The notes under the pieces: generated by a model
What the model was told of the DNA's origin: nothing
What the model saw: the letters and a program-made list of their open reading frames with translations, nothing else
Databases searched by the model: none
In this document: positions 7,583 through 13,663 of the stretch, in pieces
Layout of the letters: every line of letters begins with the position of its first letter
Numbering within the stretch: position 1 is the stretch's first letter
Position numbers and translations under genes: made by a program
Virus record (IMG/VR): IMGVR_UViG_3300013126_003009
Span: 1 to 23,841 of that record
Reading direction: 5' to 3' (one strand)
DNA from: a virus
Length of the DNA stretch: 23,841 nucleotides

Positions 7583-8200
7583 CTAGCCCATTAATTGAAG
7601 TGCAAGTTGGTAATGGTGCATCCGATCTTGAAGACCAATAGTTCCACCATTTATTCTTTTTGTGAGAGTAACAAAATCACCTTTGTCACATAGATCATTT
7701 AGAAGGTTTACATCCCAAAACCAAGCAGCACTGTAACAAGCGCCTGTTGGTGTTTCGAGGTAAGCAACACATTCATCAAGAGAACATTGAAAATCTGTTG
7801 CCATTCTTTGATAATTGTTCTTACCAGTTAGTTGTATTAAACCACGTCCACAAAACTTATACCCATCACCTGTGGCTTCTTGCCCATTACCCATTCGACC
7901 ACCATAGACACGATTTGCAATCTTTTGAGGGTTTCTTTGATATTGTTCTGCTAACTGTCTGTTTGGAAAGTACTTTGGAAAAACTTTCAGCAATCCATCT
8001 GCTGAATAGTTTAAATTTTCTTTAACAAAATTGAATCCACCAGATTCATGACCTACTTGAGCAATAAATGCAGCAGCTCTTGTAGTTGTATCAAGAATGT
8101 AGTACATTCCAGCTGCTTGATTCAAAGGTTCAACGTATCGATTCAGTACATCAGCTTTTGTTTTGGGAAATAATTGTTGTAATAATTCTATAGAATACAT
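7583..8200 (-). CDS. endolysin, glycoside hydrolase family 19 (chitinase-like lysozyme)
   Basis: This 205-residue protein is a single GH19 domain without signal peptide or wall-binding domain. FIAQVGHESGGF (about 45-56) holds the likely catalytic Glu52. YGGRMGNG...GDGYKFCGRGLIQLTGKNNY (about 99-130) is the conserved second half of the active-site cleft. Phage GH19 enzymes cleave peptidoglycan between MurNAc and GlcNAc, so release of progeny through a holin is expected; no holin is visible here. The start ATG at 8200 has GAGGAG 6 bases upstream, but that site lies in a hairpin loop (8201-8229). Its place between Sm-like and polymerase genes means it would be read through by earlier transcription, which makes separate control useful. 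Confidence 0.93.
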   Translation of the reverse strand: MYSIELLQQLFPKTKADVLNRYVEPLNQAAGMYYILDTTTRAAAFIAQVGHESGGFNFVKENLNYSADGLLKVFPKYFPNRQLAEQYQRNPQKIANRVYGGRMGNGQEATGDGYKFCGRGLIQLTGKNNYQRMATDFQCSLDECVAYLETPTGACYSAAWFWDVNLLNDLCDKGDFVTLTKRINGGTIGLQDRMHHYQLALQLMG

Positions 8201-8229
8201 TAGGGGCTCCTCTAAAGAGTATGCCCCTA
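8201..8229 (-). promoter_or_regulatory. hairpin enclosing the endolysin ribosome binding site
   Basis: On the minus strand TAGGGGC (8223-8229) and GCCCCTA (8201-8207) form a perfect 7-bp, G/C-rich stem. The 15-base loop holds GAGGA of the GAGGAG ribosome binding site, whose last G is in the stem, and the start ATG abuts the stem. Read-through transcripts could therefore be poorly translated. In T4, the lysozyme gene e is known to have its ribosome binding site sequestered in early transcripts and freed in late ones; the same logic is inferred here. Confidence 0.6.
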
Positions 8230-8235
8230 TTTAGG
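8228..8235 (-). promoter_or_regulatory. candidate late promoter of the endolysin gene
   Basis: The minus strand reads CCTAAATA, matching the T4 late -10 octamer TATAAATA at 6/8 positions including the whole TAAATA core. Initiation about 6 bases downstream would fall near 8222 and remove the 5' arm of the hairpin at 8201-8229. The same octamer also occurs by chance inside the helicase gene, so the call rests on position more than on sequence. Confidence 0.4.
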
Positions 8236-8238
8236 ATT

Positions 8239-8538
8239 TCACCTTAAAGCAGAAGCTGAAGCAATTTGAATACCAGATCCAAACATAGAGTTATAACGAT
8301 TGATTAACTCAACAGAGGGAGTGTATTCAGTTACAACCATATTTGATTTGATAGTAAACTCTTTATTATCACTAAATGGAATCCAAGGCATAAGAGCAAC
8401 ACCCATTTGACCGCTAGATGACGAAGGAACTACAGCAACTTGAGCGGGATCTTTAATAAGATAATATGATTCCTGCTTTTCAATAACACCAATCAAATCA
8501 GACCCATTAATTAATTGGATCCCCATTACAATATTCAT
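8239..8538 (-). CDS. Sm-like (Lsm-fold) phage protein
   Basis: The 99-residue sequence starts with a strand-rich part, IQLINGSDLIGVIEKQESYYLIKDPAQVAVV. The conserved LMPWIPFSDNKEFTIKSNMVVTEYTPSVELINRYNSMFGSGI follows. I recognise it as the small protein common in marine T4-like phages for which an Sm-like structure of cyanophage origin has been reported. Sm folds make rings that bind RNA, so a role in RNA handling is possible, but no activity is known to me. The start ATG at 8538 has AAAGGA upstream, overlapping the stop of the preceding micro-gene. Confidence 0.75.
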   Translation of the reverse strand: MNIVMGIQLINGSDLIGVIEKQESYYLIKDPAQVAVVPSSSSGQMGVALMPWIPFSDNKEFTIKSNMVVTEYTPSVELINRYNSMFGSGIQIASASALR

Positions 8539-8540
8539 TT

Positions 8541-8648
8541 TTAAGTCCTTTGGTTGCGAATATACTCTTGAACTTCTTTTTCAACTCTCATTCTACGGCC
8601 TTCAGCCATAGCTTCGAGAAATTTCCAAATAGCGGTAAGAATCGTCAT
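8541..8648 (-). CDS. 35-residue micro-protein downstream of hsp20
   Basis: The product is MTILTAIWKFLEAMAEGRR followed by a charged helix ending IRNQRT. It has an amphipathic, partly hydrophobic N-terminus and a basic C-terminus, as in DUF1127-like micro-proteins. The ATG at 8648 overlaps the previous stop as ATGA and has AAAGGA upstream. The stop at 8541 lies just beyond the AAAGGA site of the Sm-like gene. Good sites at both ends and coupling on both sides argue that it is real; its function is unknown. Confidence 0.65.
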   Translation of the reverse strand: MTILTAIWKFLEAMAEGRRMRVEKEVQEYIRNQRT

Positions 8649-8794
8649 AGGTATCCTTTGTACTTGAGTTTCTGTTCTCTGCGCTCAAAATCTGCACGGT
8701 CTACAGATTGTGAAAGGTAATGCTCTACATCTCTTTTGGAGTTAGAGCACTTACTCACAAAGTCTTTAAGTTTTGCCAATAAGAATGAAATCAC
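8645..8794 (-). CDS. 49-residue micro-protein coupled to hsp20
   Basis: The product starts at a GTG (8794) whose last bases form the hsp20 stop (GTGA), with GAGG 4 bases upstream. The sequence reads MISFLLAKLKDFVSKCSNS, then HYLSQSVDRADFERREQKL. The pattern YL.QSVD.ADFERR recalls a small protein often found beside hsp20 in marine T4-like phages. The ORF fills a gap that would otherwise be non-coding and ends in an ATGA overlap with the next micro-gene. Confidence 0.68.
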   Translation of the reverse strand: MISFLLAKLKDFVSKCSNSKRDVEHYLSQSVDRADFERREQKLKYKGYL

Positions 8795-9267
8795 TTATCC
8801 TCTGCTAGAAATTCTTTTTTGGAACTTTTGCTAGCTTCTTTGACTTCAATTTTCTTTGGCTTTTTGTGCTCTGGAATGATTCTTTCTAGAGCAATTCGTA
8901 ACATTCCATTTAACATAGCAGCATCGTTGATCTCAATGTTATCATCGATTGCAAATGTTCTAGTAAATGCACGATTAGCAATACCCTTGAACAAGAAGTT
9001 TTCATTATCATCCTGAGCTTTGCCTGAGATAATAAGTTTATTGTCTTCTAAAGTGATTTCAACGTCCTGTGTAGAAAATCCAGCAATAGCTAGTTCAATA
9101 ACATATTTGTTAGTATCAACTTTACGGATGTTGTATGGAGGGTAGTTTGGAATGTGTTTAGTAATGTCATCATGTAGTTTTGTTAGTTTGTTATAAGAAT
9201 CGTCAAATCCTACAAAATACTTGTCAAAATCTTTGAACACAGAAGGTAATTGCGTAAGATACGTCAT
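8791..9267 (-). CDS. hsp20: small heat shock protein Hsp20 (alpha-crystallin domain)
   Basis: This 158-residue protein has a central alpha-crystallin domain: YVIELAIAGFSTQDVEITLEDNKLIISGKA, then FLFKGIANRAFTRTFAID and LNGMLRIALERIIPE. It ends in a lysine-rich tail. Hsp20 chaperones hold unfolding proteins and are standard in cyanophage and related marine myovirus genomes, where assembly of capsid or protection of proteins is suspected. A longer ORF begins at 9312, but the ATG at 9267 has AAGGAG 8 bases upstream and gives the usual N-terminus. A consensus late promoter lies at 9384-9391, about 110 bases upstream, consistent with late expression. Confidence 0.92.
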   Translation of the reverse strand: MTYLTQLPSVFKDFDKYFVGFDDSYNKLTKLHDDITKHIPNYPPYNIRKVDTNKYVIELAIAGFSTQDVEITLEDNKLIISGKAQDDNENFLFKGIANRAFTRTFAIDDNIEINDAAMLNGMLRIALERIIPEHKKPKKIEVKEASKSSKKEFLAEDK

Positions 9268-9296
9268 AAAGTTCTCCTTAATTAAGCAAGATAATG

Positions 9297-9356
9297 TTAA
9301 AAACCAACCCAAAAGGCGTCGGCACCAGTGGATATTTTACTAGCCTTCGCTGGCAT
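9297..9356 (-). other. possible 19-codon micro-ORF in the hsp20 leader
   Basis: An ATG at 9354-9356 begins a 19-codon frame (MPAKASKISTGADAFWVGF) ending at 9297. It sits between the stop of the upstream gene and the hsp20 ribosome binding site and is more GC-rich than its surroundings. No good ribosome binding site precedes it. It could be a leader peptide or the remnant of a displaced gene: its sequence resembles part of the ORF at 19135-19395. The stretch also contains ACTAGC...GCTAGT, a 6-bp inverted repeat with a 12-base loop. Confidence 0.22.
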
Positions 9357-9357
9357 G

Positions 9358-9564
9358 CTAGTTCCCAATCAGGGAAGCATTACTATTTATAACGCTATTG
9401 ACATAGGAAAATGCTTGCATTGCATTTCCAAAAGTATAAATTTTGTCATTAAACAACAACTCAAATTTGCAATCTCCATAGTGGCCAACTGCAATTGTTT
9501 CATCCAAATAATTGAAAGCTACATCTAACTTGTTATCATCTAGGAAAGTGTGAGTAAGTTTCAT
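9358..9564 (-). CDS. small protein of unknown function after dCMP deaminase
   Basis: The 68-residue product starts MKLTHTFLDDNKLDVAFNY and looks soluble and mixed alpha/beta (ETIAVGHYGDCKFELLFNDKIYTFGNAMQAFSYV). A longer frame begins with TTG at 9585; the ATG at 9564 is preferred and overlaps the deaminase gene by 29 bases. No convincing ribosome binding site is present, so translation is probably coupled. The late promoter TATAAATA lies within its last codons. I do not recognise the family. Confidence 0.6.
   Translation of the reverse strand: MKLTHTFLDDNKLDVAFNYLDETIAVGHYGDCKFELLFNDKIYTFGNAMQAFSYVNSVINSNASLIGN
9384..9391 (-). promoter_or_regulatory. T4-type late promoter (TATAAATA) upstream of hsp20
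   Basis: The minus strand carries the exact octamer TATAAATA, the -10 element recognised by the T4 late sigma factor gp55. It lies inside the 3' end of the preceding small gene, in codons for V-I-N-S. Initiation near 9378 would give a leader of about 110 bases before hsp20 and could also read the two micro-genes and the Sm-like gene. It is the only exact match I found on this strand. Confidence 0.6.
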
Positions 9565-9973
9565 AGGTAATTCCAGCCTCAGCAAACATTAGTTTAGTGA
9601 CTTTGGGATTATCCTGTGGTCTGTCAATATTTGCAACAGATACCACTCTTTTTATTCCTCGTTGAATGATTGACTTTGCACATTCATTACAAGGAGGAAC
9701 AGTAACATATAGTGTGGCACCTTTTGGACTAACAAAACAATTGTCCAATGCGTTTCTTTCAGCATGAGCTACAAATAACAGCTTTGTTGATCTATCTTCG
9801 TATCTGCTTTCAACGTCTAATACGCCTCTAGGAAATCCATTGTAACCAAGACCAATTACTTGTTTGTCTTCATTAACAACACAGGCACCAACTTTAGTTT
9901 TAGGATCTTTAGACCATTGAGCTACATGTTCTGATAACTTTAGAAACCTCTCATCCCATAATGTAGAAATCAT
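9536..9973 (-). CDS. cd: deoxycytidylate (dCMP) deaminase
   Basis: This 145-residue zinc enzyme converts dCMP to dUMP for thymidylate synthesis. The zinc and catalytic motif HAE is at 70-72 and PPCNEC (Cys95, Cys98) completes the site. The N-terminal WDERFLKLSEHVAQWSKDP and GYNGFPRG match the T4 gene cd family, whose members are larger because of extra insertions. The start ATG at 9973 directly abuts the regA stop (TAAATG). The enzyme pairs with the dUTPase-like gene at 15136-15636 in shifting the nucleotide pool toward dTTP. Confidence 0.94.
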   Translation of the reverse strand: MISTLWDERFLKLSEHVAQWSKDPKTKVGACVVNEDKQVIGLGYNGFPRGVLDVESRYEDRSTKLLFVAHAERNALDNCFVSPKGATLYVTVPPCNECAKSIIQRGIKRVVSVANIDRPQDNPKVTKLMFAEAGITYETYSHFPR

Positions 9974-10369
9974 TTAGTTTTTTCGTCCAATGTTATATTT
10001 TGCTATTAATTCCCAACCGTCTTTATCTTTGTAGGCTAATATTTTTATTTGTGAAAGTGGAGACACAGGAGATGATGATTTGTCTTTAATTACAAGTTTA
10101 ACTAGTCCCCATTCCTCCAACAAATTTGCAATCGTATTTCTTCTTCCTATATCATCATCTGAAAAGTTTGAAGGTTTACCATCTAAAGCAAACAGTTCTT
10201 TAAAATGAACTATGTAATATTTTCCTTGCTTATGCAAAATATGACAAGATTGGTATAATTTTCTATCTTTCTTAGATGCCACACCAATACGAGTTAGTGT
10301 TTCTTTTATCTTTAAAAAATCTTCTTCATTTGGAAGTGTCACCTCCACTAGGCTGTCGATCACGCTCAT
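9974..10369 (-). CDS. regA: RegA translational repressor
   Basis: The 131-residue protein matches T4 RegA strongly: EDFLKIKETLTRIG, KKDRKLYQSCHILHKQGKYYIVHFKELFALDG and ANLLEEWGLVKLV. It ends with an extended strand region and KYNIGRKN. RegA binds translation initiation regions of early mRNAs, including clamp and clamp-loader genes in T4, so it may repress the genes immediately upstream here. The ATG at 10369 is chosen over a GTG at 10378 because AAAGGTGG lies 5 bases before it. It overlaps the end of gene 62 by 44 bases, keeping the T4 order 44-62-regA. Confidence 0.95.
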   Translation of the reverse strand: MSVIDSLVEVTLPNEEDFLKIKETLTRIGVASKKDRKLYQSCHILHKQGKYYIVHFKELFALDGKPSNFSDDDIGRRNTIANLLEEWGLVKLVIKDKSSSPVSPLSQIKILAYKDKDGWELIAKYNIGRKN

Positions 10370-10748
10370 AAGTACCACCTTTAGTCAGTTTATTTTTAAT
10401 TGTAGTTAACTGATCATCAGACAAGATCGACAGTGCTTGGATAGCTTTTTCACGGTTATAACCGAAATATTCCATCACAACATCAATATCGTTATTGTCC
10501 TGCTTCTTCACCCATTTAGCAAACCGCTTGGAGGGTCTTACGATATTTAGAAGGTATGAGTTTTGGAGTTTGTGGTCGACAGTATTGAACAAGTTCATTT
10601 CATTAGCATGAAGAACAGTGTCTGGAAAGTAAGATAAAGCTCTATTAACCATGAAAGGTACATAGAGCTTTTCCAAATTAGGATCTTCAGCAATCAAATC
10701 TTTCTTTGACGTACTATTGATTGCATTAACAAATTCAAAAGGACTCAT
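10326..10748 (-). CDS. 62: clamp loader small subunit, gp62
   Basis: The 140-residue product starts MSPFEFVNAINSTSKKDL. YVPFMVNRALSYFPDTVLHANEMN (about 30-53) and a basic KRFAKWVKK segment follow; this is the signature of gp62 in marine T4-like phages. It is shorter than T4 gp62 (187 residues). With gp44 it loads gp45 onto primer ends. The ATG at 10748 overlaps the dadA stop as ATGA and lacks its own ribosome binding site, so its translation should depend on ribosomes finishing dadA. A longer frame to 10793 would intrude into dadA and is rejected. Confidence 0.9.
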   Translation of the reverse strand: MSPFEFVNAINSTSKKDLIAEDPNLEKLYVPFMVNRALSYFPDTVLHANEMNLFNTVDHKLQNSYLLNIVRPSKRFAKWVKKQDNNDIDVVMEYFGYNREKAIQALSILSDDQLTTIKNKLTKGGTYERDRQPSGGDTSK

Positions 10749-11959
10749 ATAAGTTTCGATACTTTGTAAGCAGAACCACATGCAAGAGTCCATCCTAAAG
10801 TGCCATGTCCTGTATTTAAAACCACATGTTGATTCAATCGTTCCACATACGGGAGGTTTGATGGGGTTGTTGGTCTAAGTCCTGACCAATACATCGCTTT
10901 CGACCAATCACAACCTTCTGGGAACAAACGTCTAGCATGTTGTTCGACCACTTTACAACGGTCAACATTAACGTCAGAATTCCATCCAGCAAGCTCAGCA
11001 GTACCTGCAATACGGAGACGATTACCAAGGCGAGAGTATACAATTTTGTTTTCATCATCAGTCAAACTTATAGTGGTCACTTTAGACTTATCCACGATCG
11101 GAACTGTTACAGAACTACCTTTCGCTGGGTAGATCATCAATTCTTTCCCGTAGTTAATTTTAACAAAAGGATAACTATAACAACCCATTGCTATGACAAA
11201 TTGCTTTGCTTGTAATCCAAACGATCTTGAATCTTCATTATTAACAAACATCTTACATTCTAATAAATTATCTTTTTGAGCAATAGCAGCGGTATCGTAA
11301 AAGAACCGTACACCATTAGATTCTAGCCAATTAGCAAGGTTTTTAGTAAAAAGGTTGCAATCACCAGACTCATCGTTTGGTGCGTAAGTACCACCTAAGA
11401 TTCTATCACAGCTAGTTAAAGAAGGCTCAAGTTCAACTATTGATGATCTAGAGATTTCCTCGATACTGAGTCCGTAAGATCTCATTATCTTTGCCGCTTC
11501 TAGCCCATTCTCATACTCTTCACTTTTAGTATAAAAATGAATAATACCTTTCTTAAGTCTATCATACTTAATTTTAGTTTCTTTAACTACTTTATTCAAC
11601 TCTATCAGTGAGTCTAGTGCTTGAGTGGTTAAAGAAGCTGTATTATATTCACATTTAGAATGATTACAATTCTTTAACCATTCCCACATCCATTTAAGTT
11701 GGTGAAGATCCCATTGAGGTTTGAAGTACAAAGGACTGTTTTTACTGATTAACCATTTCGCTACTTGCCACTGAGCACCAGGATGAGCCCAAGGTTCGGC
11801 GTGTGAAACAGATATCTGACCACCATTAGCAAACGAAGTTTCTTCGGAACTAAATTCGTTCCTTTCAACAACAGCAACTTCTAGACCTTTCTTCCACAAA
11901 TAGTAAGCGGTGGTGATACCAACCACACCACCGCCTATGACTATAACATCATACTTCAT
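10745..11959 (-). CDS. dadA: DadA-like FAD-dependent D-amino acid dehydrogenase
   Basis: This 404-residue flavoprotein of the DAO family has the dinucleotide-binding motif GGGVVG at 9-14 and an ER dipeptide closing strand 2 (VAVVER). SFANGGQISVSHAEPWAHPG is typical of DadA, and the C-terminus reads YWSGLRPTTPSNLPYVERL ... LNTGHGTLGWTLACGSAYK, nearly the DadA signature. Bacterial DadA (about 430 residues) oxidises D-alanine and other D-amino acids to oxo acids and ammonia, passing electrons to the respiratory chain at the inner membrane. All landmarks are intact, so it looks functional. It is embedded between replication genes: it overlaps the AbrB-like gene by 11 bases and gene 62 by 4, with no ribosome binding site of its own. 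I read it as a host-derived auxiliary metabolic gene. Confidence 0.93.
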   Translation of the reverse strand: MKYDVIVIGGGVVGITTAYYLWKKGLEVAVVERNEFSSEETSFANGGQISVSHAEPWAHPGAQWQVAKWLISKNSPLYFKPQWDLHQLKWMWEWLKNCNHSKCEYNTASLTTQALDSLIELNKVVKETKIKYDRLKKGIIHFYTKSEEYENGLEAAKIMRSYGLSIEEISRSSIVELEPSLTSCDRILGGTYAPNDESGDCNLFTKNLANWLESNGVRFFYDTAAIAQKDNLLECKMFVNNEDSRSFGLQAKQFVIAMGCYSYPFVKINYGKELMIYPAKGSSVTVPIVDKSKVTTISLTDDENKIVYSRLGNRLRIAGTAELAGWNSDVNVDRCKVVEQHARRLFPEGCDWSKAMYWSGLRPTTPSNLPYVERLNQHVVLNTGHGTLGWTLACGSAYKVSKLI

Positions 11960-12419
11960 AGTTGATAGTATTAGTAAGTCTTTCTAACTTAAGTTCATCA
12001 CTCCAACTCTTTAGATAACCGTTATCTTGATCACATAACTCCAAAACTTGCTCTCTTGTCAACTTTCTAACAGAAGAGATTGGCTCATCTATATGATGTT
12101 GAGAAAACTCTTTAAAATTTTCTACATCACTCAATTTCATCACTACTTCATCAGTAGCATGTTCAGCACTCTTTGCTTTGACAACATATCTCATACGGTA
12201 TAAGCTAATTGATTCAACAAGATAATAATCCATTTCTTCTCTTGCTTTAGCATCTACATTAGTCATAGAAACTACTCCATCAGAAACTTTCCATTGTATA
12301 CTATCACCAATCTTCCAACCTTGCTCTTCAACAAACTTTTGATCAAACTCAAGAAGTGTTTCTCCAGTTTCTGGATCTTCTACTACTTTTGCAGTGTATG
12401 AATTAGAAAGGGGCTTCAT
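11949..12419 (-). CDS. conserved phage protein with AbrB-like N-terminal domain
   Basis: The first 50 or so of 156 residues (YTAKVVEDPETGETLLEFDQ, then GWKIGDSIQWKVSDGVVSMT) resemble the swapped-hairpin SpoVT/AbrB fold. The rest reads DYYLVESISLYRMRYVVKA, then EFSQHHIDEPISSVRKLTREQVLELCDQDN, which I recall as a conserved hypothetical of marine T4-like phages. A DNA-binding or regulatory role is suggested by the fold only. The ATG at 12419 has GGAG 7 bases upstream and is preferred to a TTG at 12422. It overlaps the upstream gene by 17 bases. Confidence 0.75.
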   Translation of the reverse strand: MKPLSNSYTAKVVEDPETGETLLEFDQKFVEEQGWKIGDSIQWKVSDGVVSMTNVDAKAREEMDYYLVESISLYRMRYVVKAKSAEHATDEVVMKLSDVENFKEFSQHHIDEPISSVRKLTREQVLELCDQDNGYLKSWSDELKLERLTNTINYEV

Positions 12420-12609
12420 CAAATTGCTCCGATAGTTTTTCAGTTACATATTTAAATTGATTACGTTTAAGAAATACATGCTCAGGAAATGGCCAATGTT
12501 TGTTTGGAATACGTATTAAGTGTCCTTGTTCAGTACTCTTAACATAGTATCCAATAGAACCATCAACACACTCAACCATTTTTAATGGTATCGACTTAAT
12601 TACTTCCAT
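12403..12609 (-). CDS. small protein of unknown function after gp44
   Basis: The 68-residue product (MEVIKSIPLKMVECVDGSIG ... HLIRIPNKHWPFPEHVFLKR) is predicted to be mostly beta and soluble. Its ATG at 12609 lies inside the last codons of gene 44 and overlaps it by 10 bases, and its 3' end overlaps the AbrB-like gene. The coupling pattern supports a real gene. I do not recognise a family. Confidence 0.65.
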   Translation of the reverse strand: MEVIKSIPLKMVECVDGSIGYYVKSTEQGHLIRIPNKHWPFPEHVFLKRNQFKYVTEKLSEQFDEAPF

Positions 12610-13541
12610 TCCATGTTCACCATAAGTTCAGCCATACAAGCTGTGGTATTGATCTCTTGATCAGCAACAAACGCAGACTTGTATTGATAGTTTGCAATAA
12701 TCATCACCATTTGTGCAACACTAGCATTGTTTGCTAACATTGTAGAGGCATTATCATATAACTTCCTAAAAAGGACAACTGGATCAATATCGTTGTTCTC
12801 ACCAACCCATTTACGTACACTTGTGAAGTCCTTCCTTTTCATAAATTCTATCAAAGCCTTGAACGATTCATCTGTAAAGTTTGTGAGGATACCACTATCA
12901 ATAGCACCTGTAGCAGCATATCTTTGCAGTTCGTTCAACGTCCTTCTAAAGTCAGGAAAGAACTTCTGAACAACTTCAGCAACGACTTTATCAACAAACT
13001 TAACGTGCTCTTTCTCTAAGATCGTACAAACTCTTTTGAAGAACAGTGAAGCAAGAGATGGTTTCTCTTCTTTAGGAATCTTAAACTCAACAACAGAACA
13101 TCTCGACCACAATGGTTCAATTAGTTTGTTCTTAAAATTACATGTAAGGATGAACCCACAATTTTTACTATACTCTTCCATAAAATTACGAAGAGCAGGC
13201 TGAGTACTATTAGGGTTTAAGTAATCAGCTTCATCAAGAATAACATACTTCCTACCACCAGTAAAACTAACGGTAGAAGCAAAAGCAAGAATATCGTTTC
13301 TAAGAGTATCAATATTACCATGGAGGGACCCATTAATAACAATATAATCACAACCCAACTGATCAAGCATAGCGCGAGCGACTGTGGTTTTCCCCACACC
13401 AGCGCGACCAGTAAGAAGCAAATTAGGAATGTTGTTATCATCAACAAACTGTTGAAATGTAGTCTTTAGCTGCTTTGGTAAGATTGCATCTGCGATAGTT
13501 TTTGGTCTATATCGTTCGACCCATAGAAATTCTTCACGCAT
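12600..13541 (-). CDS. 44: clamp loader large subunit, gp44 (AAA+ ATPase)
   Basis: The 313-residue AAA+ protein has FLWVERYRPKTIADAILP at the N-terminus, then the Walker A TGRAGVGKTT at about 44-53. The Walker B ILDEAD is at 101-106, a sensor-1 region at TCNFKNKLIEPL and the SRC arginine-finger motif at 146-148. It drives ATP-dependent loading of gp45 with gp62. The longest frame starts with GTG at 13556, but MREEFLWVERYRP from the ATG at 13541 matches the normal N-terminus. No ribosome binding site is obvious before either. The overlapping zinc-ribbon ORF covers its first 76 bases and may provide coupling. Confidence 0.96.
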   Translation of the reverse strand: MREEFLWVERYRPKTIADAILPKQLKTTFQQFVDDNNIPNLLLTGRAGVGKTTVARAMLDQLGCDYIVINGSLHGNIDTLRNDILAFASTVSFTGGRKYVILDEADYLNPNSTQPALRNFMEEYSKNCGFILTCNFKNKLIEPLWSRCSVVEFKIPKEEKPSLASLFFKRVCTILEKEHVKFVDKVVAEVVQKFFPDFRRTLNELQRYAATGAIDSGILTNFTDESFKALIEFMKRKDFTSVRKWVGENNDIDPVVLFRKLYDNASTMLANNASVAQMVMIIANYQYKSAFVADQEINTTACMAELMVNMEWK

Positions 13542-13663
13542 GATAATGTAGGACACTTAGCGTCATAACAAGGCCAACCTTTAATATCTTCAATCAACAA
13601 TTTACAAACAGGGCACTTAGCTACCGAAGTTTGAGCTTGATTCTGTTGGTATCCAATACTCAA
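13466..13663 (-). CDS. possible zinc-ribbon micro-protein nested between genes 45 and 44
   Basis: The 75-base gap between the gene 45 stop and the gene 44 ATG is occupied by a frame reading AKCPVCKLLIEDIKGWPCYD then AKCPTLSC. This gives a C-x2-C ... C-x4-C zinc knuckle (Cys17, 20, 32, 37 from the suggested start). I propose a TTG start at 13663, with AAGGAG 6 bases upstream, giving 65 residues. A GTG at 13693 is the alternative. The frame overlaps gene 45 by 47 bases and gene 44 by 76 bases. The cysteine spacing is unlikely by chance, but overlap on both sides makes it uncertain. Confidence 0.5.
   Translation of the reverse strand: MSIGYQQNQAQTSVAKCPVCKLLIEDIKGWPCYDAKCPTLSCVKNFYGSNDIDQKLSQMQSYQSS

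Noticed and set aside
7574-7586. GGCT-AGT-AGCC hairpin at the endolysin stop as a terminator
   Set aside because: Only a 4-bp stem, and the T-run comes several bases later; too weak to call.
9268-9312. N-terminal extension of Hsp20 (MGWFLTLSCLIKENF)
   Set aside because: It covers the AAGGAG site of the ATG at 9267 and is unlike normal Hsp20 N-termini.
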